A program made the translations under genes and the position numbers. A model generated the notes under the pieces. It was given only the letters and a program-made list of their open reading frames with translations. It was not told the DNA's origin and did not search any database. A stretch of DNA of 64,000 bases, taken from NCBI GenBank assembly GCA_028284935.1, contig JANQQQ010000039.1:124001-188000 (forward strand), read 5' to 3'. This DNA is from Croceivirga sp. (GTDB lineage Bacteria > Bacteroidota > Bacteroidia > Flavobacteriales > Flavobacteriaceae). This document shows positions 46,951 through 55,848 of the stretch, in pieces. The first letter of the stretch is position 1. Every line of letters starts with the position of its first letter.

Positions 46951-49437
46951 CTAAAATCTCATGTGCAATTTTAAGTTCAATAGACGCGGTGTCAAAAAAT
47001 TGGGGATGGCAAATTGCCTTTGGGTATCCACATCCCTGACCCAAGTATTGGTAATGGAATTTTGATTGTTAAAAGCATTGAAAATTTCTAGGCCTATGTC
47101 CAATTCCTTAAAATTGTTTAACCAATGTCCTTTTTTAAAAACGCTGGTTCTGTCGGCAAAAATATAGGAAATGCCCAAATCGGCCCGCCTATAATCTCTT
47201 AATCTATTCTGAAATTCATAAGGGTCTTCATTGTTGGGCGATCCTCCCGGGACCCCCGTGTTGTACACCAAATTCACATAAAGTTTCATGTTAGGAATCG
47301 TAGGCATATAATCCTGGAACAATAGTCCAAGCTTTAACCGTTGATCGGTGGGTCTTGAGATGTATCCCCTGTTGTCAATGTTTTCTTTGGTTTCCAAATA
47401 ACCTAGACTTAACCAGGATTCAGCGCCGGGGATAAGCGCACCGTTCAATCTAAAATCAAACCCATAGGCATATGCCCTTGAAACGTTATCCGCGCGATAT
47501 CGTATTCTTACGTCTTCTACGGTGTACGTGTTTACATTATCCAGTTCTTTATAGTATCCTTCACTGATAAGGGTAAAAGGCCTATCAAACAAAGAAAAAC
47601 TATATTCATTACCAGCTACAATGTGCAAAGACTTTTGAGCTTCTACTTCGGGATTTACCTGCCCTTGAATATTTCGTAATTCCCTATAAAATGGAGGTTG
47701 TTGGTAGCTTCCAACGGCCAATCTAAAAAGCACATCATTTTTCCAACTGGGTTTAATGGCAAATTGTGCCCTTGGACTTATTAAAAACTGTTGATTGCTT
47801 TCAAAACCTTCCCCAGATAAGCGCCAATACTGGGCCCGTATGCCTAAATTGTAATAAATGGTATGTTTGCCCCACTGGGCCTGCTTGTCAAATTGAAAGA
47901 AACCTGAAAGACGATTGGTCTTTACAAAGTTGGTGGCCCTGGAACCTTCAAACGGTAATATAGGGGCTTCAAAGGGCTCTTCAGGTTCGTTGTTAATGAA
48001 TTCCCCGTTAGGGGGTCGAATCAAAAAACCTGCAGAATCCAAGAATTCAGCCTCGTTCAATCGATCTCTAAAATCCTCGTGTGAATAGCGAACCCCATAT
48101 TCCCAAATGGAATTTCCTTTCTTCAATACCCCTTTATGCGAAAGATTGAAAATCAAAGCATCCAGCTGGTTGCGCGCCCTGTTAAACTGTGAGCCTACCC
48201 CACGACTTTCGGTTACTTCCCCAAGATTTTCACTTCCTAAATTGGTTTCTACCGAACCCAATTCATAGGCTGCAATGAGATCGGTAAATTCTTCCTCCAG
48301 CGCATGATATATGGACGAGGTGAAACTCAGTTTCAGGTCGTTATTCACTACTAAGTCAGCCTTGAGGGCTCCAAGTTGTGTTTCGTACCTATTTTGCTCC
48401 TGACCTTCATAAAACACCACTAAGGCCCGTGGCTCGGAAATAGTGCCAAAATTTGTTTGCCTTACAATAGGTTCATTTTTGTAGTTGTTTATGGAAAGGT
48501 TGCCCAAAAAGCTCAACTTAAAATTCTTGGTAAGCTGCTTCGTCAAATAAGTTTGCACATCAAAAAAGATGGGGACTACATTGGTTTCGGTCTGCTGGCT
48601 ATTGATCAAAAGGGAATTGTTTCGGTATCTCATCCCCGTCAAGGTGGTGAAATCCTTTTTTTTTGAAATGGTTTCCATTGTGGCACTCGCTCCAAGAAAA
48701 CTGCCCTCTGCTTCAATGGAAAACGACGTAGGTATTTTATAGGTAATATCTAGTACTGATGAAAGCTTATCCCCATATTTGGCCTGAAAACCCCCAGCCG
48801 AGAAATCCACGTTTTCAACCATACTGCTATTTACAAAGCTGAAGCCCTCTTGCTGTGCCGAGCGTATTAAGAAAGGTCTATAGACCTCAATACCATTGAC
48901 GTATACCAGGTTTTCATCAAAATTTCCACCCCTTACGTTGTATTGCGTACTCAGTTCATTGTTGAAAGATACTCCCGGAAGTAACTTTAATAGGTTCTCC
49001 ACACCGGCATTCACGCCTGGGATTTTACGAACGATTTCAGGTGGAATCGTGGTCACCCCCTGGACATCCCTCTTCCCGGTAGGACTAACTTCAACTTCAG
49101 CTATCTGAATGTTTTTTGTGGCCATTACCGGATTGAACTCAAAGGTCTCATTTGTGTTTAGGATAATATCCTTAAGAACTACATCCTCATGACCGATATG
49201 GGAAAAAGTAATGGTTACCTTTTTGTCTGCAACGATTTCAAGAAGGTAAAAACCGTTTGCCCCAGTGGTTGTTCCAATACCATCCGATGAAATATTGACA
49301 CTGGCCAACGGTTGTTGTTGTTCATCCAAGACATATCCTGAAATTACAGCGGTTTGCCCCACTAAGGTTTGAATCGCGGCCAACATGGTGAGCACAAATA
49401 TGGCCCAGATGCTATTTTCTATAGAAAGTTTCCTCAA
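46951..49437 (-). CDS. TonB-dependent outer-membrane receptor
   Basis: This is an 828-residue outer-membrane beta-barrel with signal peptide (residues 1-28), a CarboxypepD_reg-like domain ('ISGYVLDEQQQPLASVNIS'), a plug ('IPGVNAGVENLLKLLPGVSF', 'YNVRGGNFDENLVYVNGIEV') and the barrel ending '...LNLKLHMRF' with the terminal Phe needed by the Bam machine. It imports an unknown ligand using TonB energy. No SusD partner gene is adjacent, so it is not a classical glycan-utilisation pair. Its start overlaps the M23 gene's 3' end by 26 bases. Confidence 0.94.
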   Translation of the reverse strand: MRKLSIENSIWAIFVLTMLAAIQTLVGQTAVISGYVLDEQQQPLASVNISSDGIGTTTGANGFYLLEIVADKKVTITFSHIGHEDVVLKDIILNTNETFEFNPVMATKNIQIAEVEVSPTGKRDVQGVTTIPPEIVRKIPGVNAGVENLLKLLPGVSFNNELSTQYNVRGGNFDENLVYVNGIEVYRPFLIRSAQQEGFSFVNSSMVENVDFSAGGFQAKYGDKLSSVLDITYKIPTSFSIEAEGSFLGASATMETISKKKDFTTLTGMRYRNNSLLINSQQTETNVVPIFFDVQTYLTKQLTKNFKLSFLGNLSINNYKNEPIVRQTNFGTISEPRALVVFYEGQEQNRYETQLGALKADLVVNNDLKLSFTSSIYHALEEEFTDLIAAYELGSVETNLGSENLGEVTESRGVGSQFNRARNQLDALIFNLSHKGVLKKGNSIWEYGVRYSHEDFRDRLNEAEFLDSAGFLIRPPNGEFINNEPEEPFEAPILPFEGSRATNFVKTNRLSGFFQFDKQAQWGKHTIYYNLGIRAQYWRLSGEGFESNQQFLISPRAQFAIKPSWKNDVLFRLAVGSYQQPPFYRELRNIQGQVNPEVEAQKSLHIVAGNEYSFSLFDRPFTLISEGYYKELDNVNTYTVEDVRIRYRADNVSRAYAYGFDFRLNGALIPGAESWLSLGYLETKENIDNRGYISRPTDQRLKLGLLFQDYMPTIPNMKLYVNLVYNTGVPGGSPNNEDPYEFQNRLRDYRRADLGISYIFADRTSVFKKGHWLNNFKELDIGLEIFNAFNNQNSITNTWVRDVDTQRQFAIPNFLTPRLLNLKLHMRF

Positions 49438-51115
49438 AAGTGGTGGTATTGCCTACATTATCGGTAACGACCACCTTAAGGTTGCATTGCGTGTCTTCCA
49501 CAATTTCATCGTCAAAATTATAGGTAATGGTTCGTTTTTTAGGTTCGTACTCCATCAAAATCCATTTCCCATTGAGATAGGCATTATAGGAATTTATGCC
49601 ACTTAAATCATCTGAAATGGTCAAACTGAGATACCGATAATTATTGAGCCATTTCCCTGGCTTAAAATTCCTTGGATGTATTGTTGGTGGAATAGAATCG
49701 GTTACCAAGGTGTATTGCCCCAAGTTTTTGGTGCTGGTGGCAAATGTGTTTCCCTTTTTGTAAGTTCTGGAATAATTGGGTTCCAAATCATCATTCAAAT
49801 GGGCGATGAACAGTTGTTTTTTCTCTTCTGTACCGTATTTGGATACATCAAAAGTAATGGTGAAATTTCGATGGGCCGCAATCCAATCATGATGGATGGA
49901 GATGGTATCCGTACTTTCTTTGAGTTCGATATAAAAATCTTGATAAAAGGTGCTTTCCGGAAAATACACTTTCGCAATTCCAAGGTCAAAGCTATTTGGC
50001 GTGGTCGCTTTTAAAAAAGTGTTGGTGCTGTCCACCTTTTTAGGAAGTAGGATCTCTTCCTTTTTACCCTCAACAGGAATGATTACCTTGGTTTGGTTGT
50101 CCTTGATGTCCTTAATGATCAATTCCACATTGTAGCTCAACCCTTCTTGAACCACTATTTTTCCATCCAGGTAAAGCTGATTATAAATACTCAGTTTGTT
50201 ATAAGGTTCCTTAAATACTTTTTGTATGCGCTGACGGTACTTTTTAAAATGTGCATAGTCGATTAGGGCGTTGATATACCTGGTTTCCCCGAAGGAAAAG
50301 GTCTCGAAATCATAACTGGTGTGAATTTTACCATTTACCTTTTGGGTGACCGAGAAAACCCCATTTTTGTTGGCGGCCATGTCCTGTCGGTCAAAACCAA
50401 TGAACCCAAAGCCAATGGTTCCAAGTGCATTGACTTGATCTGCAAGAAAGGTACCATCTGATTGTTTTGTGAAATTCAACTGAATTTTTTCTTCACTTTG
50501 GTTGATGTGGCTCCCTTCAGAAAGGGGGTAACCAAAAAGACCAACCAAGTCTGGATTTGTGGCATCCCGAACGTTAAGCCCGTAGAGTAGGGGATTTGTT
50601 GGTTTTTCCGTAACGCTATTCCTAATTTCAAAATGTAGATGGGGTCCTGAAGAGCCTCCGGTATTGCCCGTGTAGGCTATAATATCTCCTTTTTTCACCT
50701 CTATTTCCCCAAACTCTGGGAATACCTCCACTTCATATTTTCTTTTGCCATACTGCACTTCCTTGATGTATTCTTGGATTTTTGGACCATACTTTTGAAG
50801 GTGGGCGTACACGGAGGTATATCCATTGGGGTGGGCTACATAAAGTGCTTTGCCATAGCCATAAAGCGAAACCTTAACACGTGTTACGGTACCATCAGCA
50901 ATGGCATAAACAGGAAGTCCCTGTCGTTGTTGTGTCTTAATGTCAATACCACCATGGAAGTGATTGGACCTCAATTCCCCAAAAGTCCCAGAAAGTACCA
51001 GGGGAATATCCAATGGAGGCCTAAATGTATTTTGAGGATATTTATTCTGACCGACCAAAACGAAAAACACAAGAAAAAAAACGCAGGTCAATGATATGCG
51101 CGTCATGAAGTACAT
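49412..51115 (-). CDS. Exported M23 family metallopeptidase (LytM domain)
   Basis: This protein of about 567 residues has a signal peptide 'MTRISLTCVFFLVFFVLVGQ' (ATG at 51106, or at 51115 three codons earlier). The LytM core has 'SNHFHGGIDIKTQQ' (first metal ligands), 'HPNGYTSVYAHLQKYG' and 'SSGPHLHFEIRN' (HxH). A long C-terminal part (about 250-567) is beta-rich and contains an Ig-like domain with 'SLTISDDLSGINSYNAYLNG'. It probably cuts peptidoglycan cross-links. It heads the operon with the TonB receptor and the CsgG-like gene. Confidence 0.92.
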   Translation of the reverse strand: MYFMTRISLTCVFFLVFFVLVGQNKYPQNTFRPPLDIPLVLSGTFGELRSNHFHGGIDIKTQQRQGLPVYAIADGTVTRVKVSLYGYGKALYVAHPNGYTSVYAHLQKYGPKIQEYIKEVQYGKRKYEVEVFPEFGEIEVKKGDIIAYTGNTGGSSGPHLHFEIRNSVTEKPTNPLLYGLNVRDATNPDLVGLFGYPLSEGSHINQSEEKIQLNFTKQSDGTFLADQVNALGTIGFGFIGFDRQDMAANKNGVFSVTQKVNGKIHTSYDFETFSFGETRYINALIDYAHFKKYRQRIQKVFKEPYNKLSIYNQLYLDGKIVVQEGLSYNVELIIKDIKDNQTKVIIPVEGKKEEILLPKKVDSTNTFLKATTPNSFDLGIAKVYFPESTFYQDFYIELKESTDTISIHHDWIAAHRNFTITFDVSKYGTEEKKQLFIAHLNDDLEPNYSRTYKKGNTFATSTKNLGQYTLVTDSIPPTIHPRNFKPGKWLNNYRYLSLTISDDLSGINSYNAYLNGKWILMEYEPKKRTITYNFDDEIVEDTQCNLKVVVTDNVGNTTTFEETFYRK

Positions 51116-51207
51116 ATTTGCTTTCAAAAGTAACCAATACCCAACAATATCAAAACTGATGCCAAGTTGTGTTTTGGGATCTGCCATAGCAAGAATACGA
51201 TAAAAAA

Positions 51208-51239
51208 ATTGCTTGGTTGGTCTGGGTTCGTTAACTTTG
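51208..51239 (+). promoter_or_regulatory. Promoter of the coiled-coil/zapA operon
   Basis: ATTG (51208-51211), 20 bases, then TAACTTTG (51232-51239) fits the Bacteroidota promoter pattern. The ATG at 51265 follows 25 bases later, which favours that start over the TTG at 51241. Confidence 0.55.
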
Positions 51240-51264
51240 TTTGTATACGCATTGCAATTTGCAG

Positions 51265-51555
51265 ATGGGTGAACTTATTGAAATTGTTGATTCCCTTGAG
51301 AATAAAGTGAGTAAGCTCTTGCACCGTTTGGAAGTACTTAACCAAGCTAATGCAAAGTTAAGGAAAGAGCTTAGTGCCCAATTGGAATCCCATGAACTGA
51401 GCAAGGAAGCCCTAGCGGAGTGGAAAGAAAAATACGACTCCTTGAAATTAGCAAGTTCAATGCTGGGTGGTAATACAAATAAAACCGAGGCTAAGCTTAA
51501 AATAAATACCTTGATACGAGAGTTGGACAGTTGTATAGCCCAACTAGCGGAATGA
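51265..51555 (+). CDS. Coiled-coil protein upstream of zapA
   Basis: This 96-residue protein begins MGELIEIVDSLENKVSKLLH and is a heptad-rich coiled coil through about residue 65 ('LEVLNQANAKLRKELSAQLE'), followed by a helical end ('LKINTLIRELDSCIAQLAE'). Size and heptads resemble ZapB-like cell-division partners, and it lies 9 bases before zapA in one operon. It may be the flavobacterial partner of ZapA at the Z-ring. This is inferred from context; no specific domain is recognised. Confidence 0.75.
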   Translation: MGELIEIVDSLENKVSKLLHRLEVLNQANAKLRKELSAQLESHELSKEALAEWKEKYDSLKLASSMLGGNTNKTEAKLKINTLIRELDSCIAQLAE

Positions 51556-51564
51556 GGGTGAGAG

Positions 51565-51861
51565 ATGGAAGAAAAGCTCAAAATAAAGCTTTCAATAGCG
51601 GATAGGGTGTATCCCCTAACCATAGATCCCAGACAAGAGGAGGGGCTAAGGAAAGCAGCCAAGAATATTGATAATTTGGCAAAAAAGTTTGAGCAGAATT
51701 ATGCAGTACGTGACAAACAGGACGTTTTGGCCATGTGTGCTTTACAATTTGCTTCCAAAATTGAGCAAAGCGGTATAAATGAATCCGAAAGTATCAAAGA
51801 GGCCAAAGAAAGATTAAGGGCCTTGGAGGGTTCGGTACATGCCCATTTAGGTACGGAATAA
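51565..51861 (+). CDS. zapA: Cell division protein ZapA
   Basis: This 98-residue protein promotes FtsZ filament bundling at midcell. The N-terminal beta part 'LKIKLSIADRVYPLTIDPRQEE' (split: LKIKLSIADRVYPL, TIDPRQEE) and the following 'LRKAAKNIDNLAKKFEQNYA', 'DKQDVLAMCALQFASK' helices match ZapA. It sits between the coiled-coil gene and a 6S-type RNA, an arrangement (zapA then ssrS) also seen in proteobacteria. Confidence 0.9.
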   Translation: MEEKLKIKLSIADRVYPLTIDPRQEEGLRKAAKNIDNLAKKFEQNYAVRDKQDVLAMCALQFASKIEQSGINESESIKEAKERLRALEGSVHAHLGTE

Positions 51862-51882
51862 GTTCTTTAAAATATAATTGTT

Positions 51883-52056
51883 ACTGCCCACATTGGTACC
51901 AATTTTTTGACAAACTCAACATTATTACAATTAAAAAGGGTGAGTTTAGGTTGTAAAAGCAGGCCTTACCAGTATAAGGATCCTTGAGCAGCTTGGTAGC
52001 CCTAAACCTGTTATTAGGAGTTTGTACAAAACTTCCGCCAATGTGGGTTTTTTTTT
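51883..52056 (+). ncRNA. ssrS: 6S RNA, 6S-Flavo type, with terminator
   Basis: About 170 bases between zapA and rny fold as a long interrupted hairpin. The closing stem is CCCACATTGG (51887-51896) with CCAATGTGGG (52038-52047), followed by a T-run (52048-52056) that acts as terminator. Inside, ACAAACTC (51910-51917) pairs with GAGTTTGT (52018-52025), GTTTAGG (51944-51950) with CCTAAAC (52001-52007), and CCTTA (51964-51968) with TAAGG (51975-51979). The central open region and the position after zapA fit 6S RNA, which binds RNA polymerase as a promoter mimic. An exact Rfam match was not run. Confidence 0.75.
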
Positions 52057-52073
52057 AAACCAAACTCAGGAAA

Positions 52074-53645
52074 ATGGATAATACGGTTATACCCATTATA
52101 GCAGCCGTTGTTGGTCTGATCATTGGCTTTGCCATCGCCAAAATGATGGAAAAAGGCAAAGCCGCAAGGACTATTGGCAATGCAAAAAAAGAGGCGTCCA
52201 CTATTTTAAGGGAAGCGAAAAAAGAAGGGGAGAATATAAAGAAGGACAAGATTTTTCAGGCCAAGGAAAAGTTTTTGGAACTCAAAGCCGAGCATGAAAA
52301 AGTAATTATCGGAAAGGATAAGAAGATTGCTGAGGCCGAAAAGCGGACCAGGGACAAAGAATCCCAGATCGGTAATGAACTTTCCAAGAACAAACGACTC
52401 AATGGGCAACTGGAAACTTTAATTAAGGAAAACGAACACAAGGGTGAAATACTTGACAAGAAGAAATCCGAGGTAGAGAAGCTCCATAAAAGTCAAGTTC
52501 AGCAATTGGAAGTAATTTCTGGACTTTCAGCCGAAGATGCCAAAAGCCAATTAATGGAATCCTTAAAGGAAACGGCAAAGACCGATGCCATGGCGTATTT
52601 ACAAAGTACCCTGGAAGAAGCCAAGTTAACCGCTCAGCAAGAGGCCCGTAAAATTGTTATTAATACCATTCAACGTATTGGCACGGAAGAAGCTGTTGAA
52701 AACTGCGTTTCTGTTTTTAATTTGGAATCGGATGACGTTAAGGGAAGGATTATAGGTCGTGAAGGCCGCAATATTAGGGCGATTGAGGCGGCCACCGGAG
52801 TAGAAATTATTGTGGATGACACACCTGAGGCCATTATTCTCTCCTGCTTTGATTCGGTAAGGCGGGAAGTTGCTCGACTATCCCTTCATCGTTTGGTGAC
52901 CGATGGTAGAATCCACCCGGCCCGTATTGAAGAGATTGTCAAAAAGACGGAAAAGCAAATCAATGAAGAGATTGTTGAAATTGGAAAGCGAACAGTCATT
53001 GATTTGGGCATCCATGGTCTGCACCCAGAGTTGATCAAAGCCGTTGGTAGGATGAAATATCGTTCTTCCTACGGACAAAATCTTTTGCAACACTCCAGGG
53101 AGGTGGCAAAACTTTGTGGGGTAATGGCAGCCGAACTTGGATTGAACCCCAAACTGGCCAAACGGGCAGGTTTGTTGCACGATATAGGTAAAGTGCCCAA
53201 TTCGGAAACCGAAGTAGAGACCCCCCATGCCATTTTGGGAATGCAATGGGCGCAGAAATTTGGGGAGAAAAAAGAAGTATGCAATGCTATTGGAGCGCAC
53301 CATGACGAGATTGAAATGACCAATTTGATTTCCCCGGTCGTTCAGGTGTGTGATGCCATTAGTGGCGCAAGACCCGGTGCTCGAAGACAAGTACTTGATT
53401 CGTACATTCAAAGGTTAAAGGATTTGGAAGACGTTGCCTTTGGTTTCAATGGAGTACAAAAGGCATACGCCATTCAGGCAGGACGGGAACTGCGGGTTAT
53501 CGTGGAAAGTGAAAGAGTAAATGATGACCAAGCTGCTGAACTATCCTTTAATATTTCCCAAAAAATACAAACGGACATGACGTATCCCGGTCAAGTTAAG
53601 GTTACGGTAATACGGGAGACCAGAGCCGTAAATGTAGCAAAGTAA
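52074..53645 (+). CDS. rny: Ribonuclease Y
   Basis: This is a 523-residue membrane-anchored endoribonuclease that starts mRNA decay. An N-terminal span (residues 2-22, '[18 protein letters not shown]') is followed by a long coiled coil (about 25-165), a KH domain ('[20 protein letters not shown]' with the GxxG loop) and an HD domain ('[11 protein letters not shown]', '[10 protein letters not shown]', 'GAHHDEIEM'). The length is typical. It follows the 6S RNA terminator, so it probably has its own promoter or depends on readthrough. Confidence 0.96.
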   Translation: MDNTVIPIIAAVVGLIIGFAIAKMMEKGKAARTIGNAKKEASTILREAKKEGENIKKDKIFQAKEKFLELKAEHEKVIIGKDKKIAEAEKRTRDKESQIGNELSKNKRLNGQLETLIKENEHKGEILDKKKSEVEKLHKSQVQQLEVISGLSAEDAKSQLMESLKETAKTDAMAYLQSTLEEAKLTAQQEARKIVINTIQRIGTEEAVENCVSVFNLESDDVKGRIIGREGRNIRAIEAATGVEIIVDDTPEAIILSCFDSVRREVARLSLHRLVTDGRIHPARIEEIVKKTEKQINEEIVEIGKRTVIDLGIHGLHPELIKAVGRMKYRSSYGQNLLQHSREVAKLCGVMAAELGLNPKLAKRAGLLHDIGKVPNSETEVETPHAILGMQWAQKFGEKKEVCNAIGAHHDEIEMTNLISPVVQVCDAISGARPGARRQVLDSYIQRLKDLEDVAFGFNGVQKAYAIQAGRELRVIVESERVNDDQAAELSFNISQKIQTDMTYPGQVKVTVIRETRAVNVAK

Positions 53646-53654
53646 ATACTGTTT

Positions 53655-54065
53655 TCACTTTATGGACGTACTAATTTGAACCACAGGTTGAATATTGGTA
53701 TAGTTTGGGATATCACTCAGAATCTTTTCTGCATTGGGTCCAAAAGCATTGTCATAGTCGGATAGTTGGTCAAAGTAAAAACAACCGATTGCTATATAAG
53801 GCACGGGTTCTTCCGGTGTTCTCCCAGCAATTCCTCGGTCAATGGAGTATGATTTTAATGGTGCTCCAAACAACTCGGCGACCATGGGCATGTGCTTTTG
53901 GGAGTAATAGTCCATATCAAAGGTTTTACCTTCTTCGTTGGGGTAAAGTATCATCACCTTGATTTTTCCGGAATCCACTTGTTTCGATTGTAAAAACGTG
54001 GTGTTCTTCCAGCTTATCAACACTATGAAAGCTATAAATAGTAGCGGAAAAGATTTAGTTTTCAT
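53655..54065 (-). CDS. Exported EthD family protein
   Basis: This 136-residue protein has a hydrophobic N-terminus 'SFPLLFIAFIVLISW' acting as signal or anchor. The dimeric alpha/beta-barrel EthD domain is seen in 'IKVMILYPNEEGKTFDMDYY', 'KHMPMVAELFG' (conserved HMP) and 'YIAIGCFYFDQLSDYDNAFG', ending with 'SDIPNYTNIQPVVQIS'. Some members aid ether degradation, but most have no known role. The ATG at 54065 is used; a GTG two codons upstream is less likely. It is convergent with rny. Confidence 0.85.
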   Translation of the reverse strand: MKTKSFPLLFIAFIVLISWKNTTFLQSKQVDSGKIKVMILYPNEEGKTFDMDYYSQKHMPMVAELFGAPLKSYSIDRGIAGRTPEEPVPYIAIGCFYFDQLSDYDNAFGPNAEKILSDIPNYTNIQPVVQISTSIK

Positions 54066-54135
54066 GATCACTTACTTGTTTAGGGGTTTAAAGTTAATAG
54101 AAGTAATTGCAATGTTTTAGTAGTGAGATTAGGGG

Positions 54136-55695
54136 TTATTTTACCAATAAGGTTTCAAGTTCCTCCAGTGATTTACCTTTTGTTTCCGGGATACTTCGGA
54201 TGATGAAGACAAGTCCTGCAAAGGCGAAGATACCATAGATTAAGAAGGTCCATGAGCTTCCAATAGTAGATAGTTCCCAGGGAAATAAAAACTGGACCCC
54301 AGCGGAAACTGCGGAATTGACAAAACCCACAAACGATATGGCAATGCCCCTTATTTTAAGGGGGAAGAGTTCAGAAAACAAGACCCACATGACAGGTCCT
54401 AGGGAAACGGCAAAACAAGCTACAAAACCAATAATTCCTATGAGTATCAAAGAAGGATTCATCTTAATGGCCGCTGTTATCAATTCCGATTCATGTTTTT
54501 TGGCCTTTTCAGCTCCAAGTAAGGATTTAAGCTCATTTTTATAGGCAACATCATTCTCAAAGGATTTTCCTAGAAGCACTGATAGTGCTTCCCTTAGTTC
54601 CACATTTTCAATTTTATCCATGTTTTCTGAAGACAAGGAATAGGTTGCGGAATGAAATCCGTAAGCCAAAAGCATCATAAACAACCCTATGCCCGCTACC
54701 CCAAAAGCCAATAGGGGTTTGCGACCTAACCTGTCAATAAAAACCATGGCCAAAATGGTAAATACCAAGTTGGTTACCCCAACAAGAATAGCTTGGATAA
54801 ATGAGGCATCCGTTCCTATACCGGATTGTTCAAAAATCATGGGCGCATAAAAGAATACGGAGTTAATTCCGGTAATCTGCTGTAATATGGCAACCACTAA
54901 ACCAATGGTGATTACGAACCGCATAGCTGGTTTGAACAATTCCAACAACGACGCCCTTTTTTTGCCTTTATCCCTTTCCAATGAGGACTTTACTGCCAAC
55001 AAGTCTTTTTTGGCCTGTTCAGCGGAACCAAATTTTTTGAGAACCTCAAGGGACTCATCCAGCATCCCTTTCATAATCAACCATCTTGGGCTTCGTGGGA
55101 CCGCATAAAGCCCAAAAAAGTATAAAACCGCTGGAAAGGCCTCTACGCCTAACATCCATCGCCAGTTGTTTTCCTGGATACCCAAGGAGTGTACCCAGTT
55201 TGCATTGGAATCGCCTATTGATAGAATAAAATAGTTGCTAAAAAATGCAATGGTGATACCCAGTACAATATTCAATTGATTGAATGAAACCAGTTTTCCT
55301 CTTTGTTCTGGAGGGGAGATTTCCGCAATGTACATTGGGGCCAGTATAAGTGAAGCTCCAACCCCAATTCCCCCCAGCATTCTAAAAATTAAAAACAACA
55401 AAAAGTTGGGGGCCAAGGCGGACCCTATTGCTGAAACCGTAAAAACCAAGGCGCAGACCTTTAGGATAATCCTCCTTCCAAATTTGTCGCTTAAAGGTCC
55501 GGAGACCATCATGGCCAATGCCGCAATGATGGTCAAGGAACTAACAGAAAACCCGAGTTCCAGATCGGTCAGGTTAAAATCGATTTGAACGAATTTGTTC
55601 ACTCCTGAAATTACCGAGGCATCGAACCCCATCAAGAATCCACCCAAGGCCACAATTAGGGCGATGCGAGTGGTGAAGAGTGCTTTTTTTGTCAT
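54136..55695 (-). CDS. Sugar porter (MFS) transporter
   Basis: This is a 519-residue twelve-span H+/sugar symporter of the XylE/GalP class. Motifs are 'LIVALGGFLMGFDASVISGV', 'GPLSDKFGRRIILK' (MFS motif A), 'VPRSPRWLIMKG' (PESPRWL variant), 'QQITGINSVFFYAPMIFEQSG' (split: QQITGINSVFFYAP, MIFEQSG), 'DRLGRKPLL' and 'SIPETKGKSLEELE'. An insertion of about 55 residues between spans 8 and 10 (around 350-410, hydrophilic, Lys/Glu-rich) is longer than in XylE. The substrate is unknown. An inverted repeat lies 60 bases upstream. Confidence 0.93.
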   Translation of the reverse strand: MTKKALFTTRIALIVALGGFLMGFDASVISGVNKFVQIDFNLTDLELGFSVSSLTIIAALAMMVSGPLSDKFGRRIILKVCALVFTVSAIGSALAPNFLLFLIFRMLGGIGVGASLILAPMYIAEISPPEQRGKLVSFNQLNIVLGITIAFFSNYFILSIGDSNANWVHSLGIQENNWRWMLGVEAFPAVLYFFGLYAVPRSPRWLIMKGMLDESLEVLKKFGSAEQAKKDLLAVKSSLERDKGKKRASLLELFKPAMRFVITIGLVVAILQQITGINSVFFYAPMIFEQSGIGTDASFIQAILVGVTNLVFTILAMVFIDRLGRKPLLAFGVAGIGLFMMLLAYGFHSATYSLSSENMDKIENVELREALSVLLGKSFENDVAYKNELKSLLGAEKAKKHESELITAAIKMNPSLILIGIIGFVACFAVSLGPVMWVLFSELFPLKIRGIAISFVGFVNSAVSAGVQFLFPWELSTIGSSWTFLIYGIFAFAGLVFIIRSIPETKGKSLEELETLLVK

Positions 55696-55754
55696 TGTTT
55701 ACTTTGATAACATCCAAATAATTGGATATTGTTTGTAAAGTACTTTTCAGAACT

Positions 55755-55783
55755 GAACACATCGCTTAGAATTCGACGTGTTC
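55755..55783 (-). repeat. Inverted repeat upstream of the sugar porter gene
   Basis: GAACACATCG and CGACGTGTTC are complementary over ten bases except one pair (A against C), separated by 9 bases. It is centred about 75 bases before the sugar porter ATG at 55695 and may be an operator or a hairpin. Confidence 0.4.
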
Positions 55784-55805
55784 ATGTATTCTTAAAATAC
55801 CTAAT

Positions 55806-55830
55806 GGTTTCCCTAAAAATAACGGAAACC
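55806..55830 (-). repeat. Hairpin after the DUF3810 gene
   Basis: GGTTTCC (55806-55812) and GGAAACC (55824-55830) form a 7-base stem with an 11-base loop, about 20 bases past the DUF3810 stop. There is no T-run on the minus strand, so if it ends transcription it would not do so as a canonical intrinsic terminator. Confidence 0.35.
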
Positions 55831-55848
55831 TCTTGTATGGACAAGGGA

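Noticed and set aside
46946-47044. N-terminal extension of the CsgG-like protein
   Set aside because: It overlaps the C-terminal codons of the TonB receptor in another frame and would bury the signal peptide.
52878-53411. Minus-strand ORF of 177 codons inside rny
   Set aside because: Antisense to the HD domain of rny; composition (His/Cys/Phe-rich) is that of a shadow frame.
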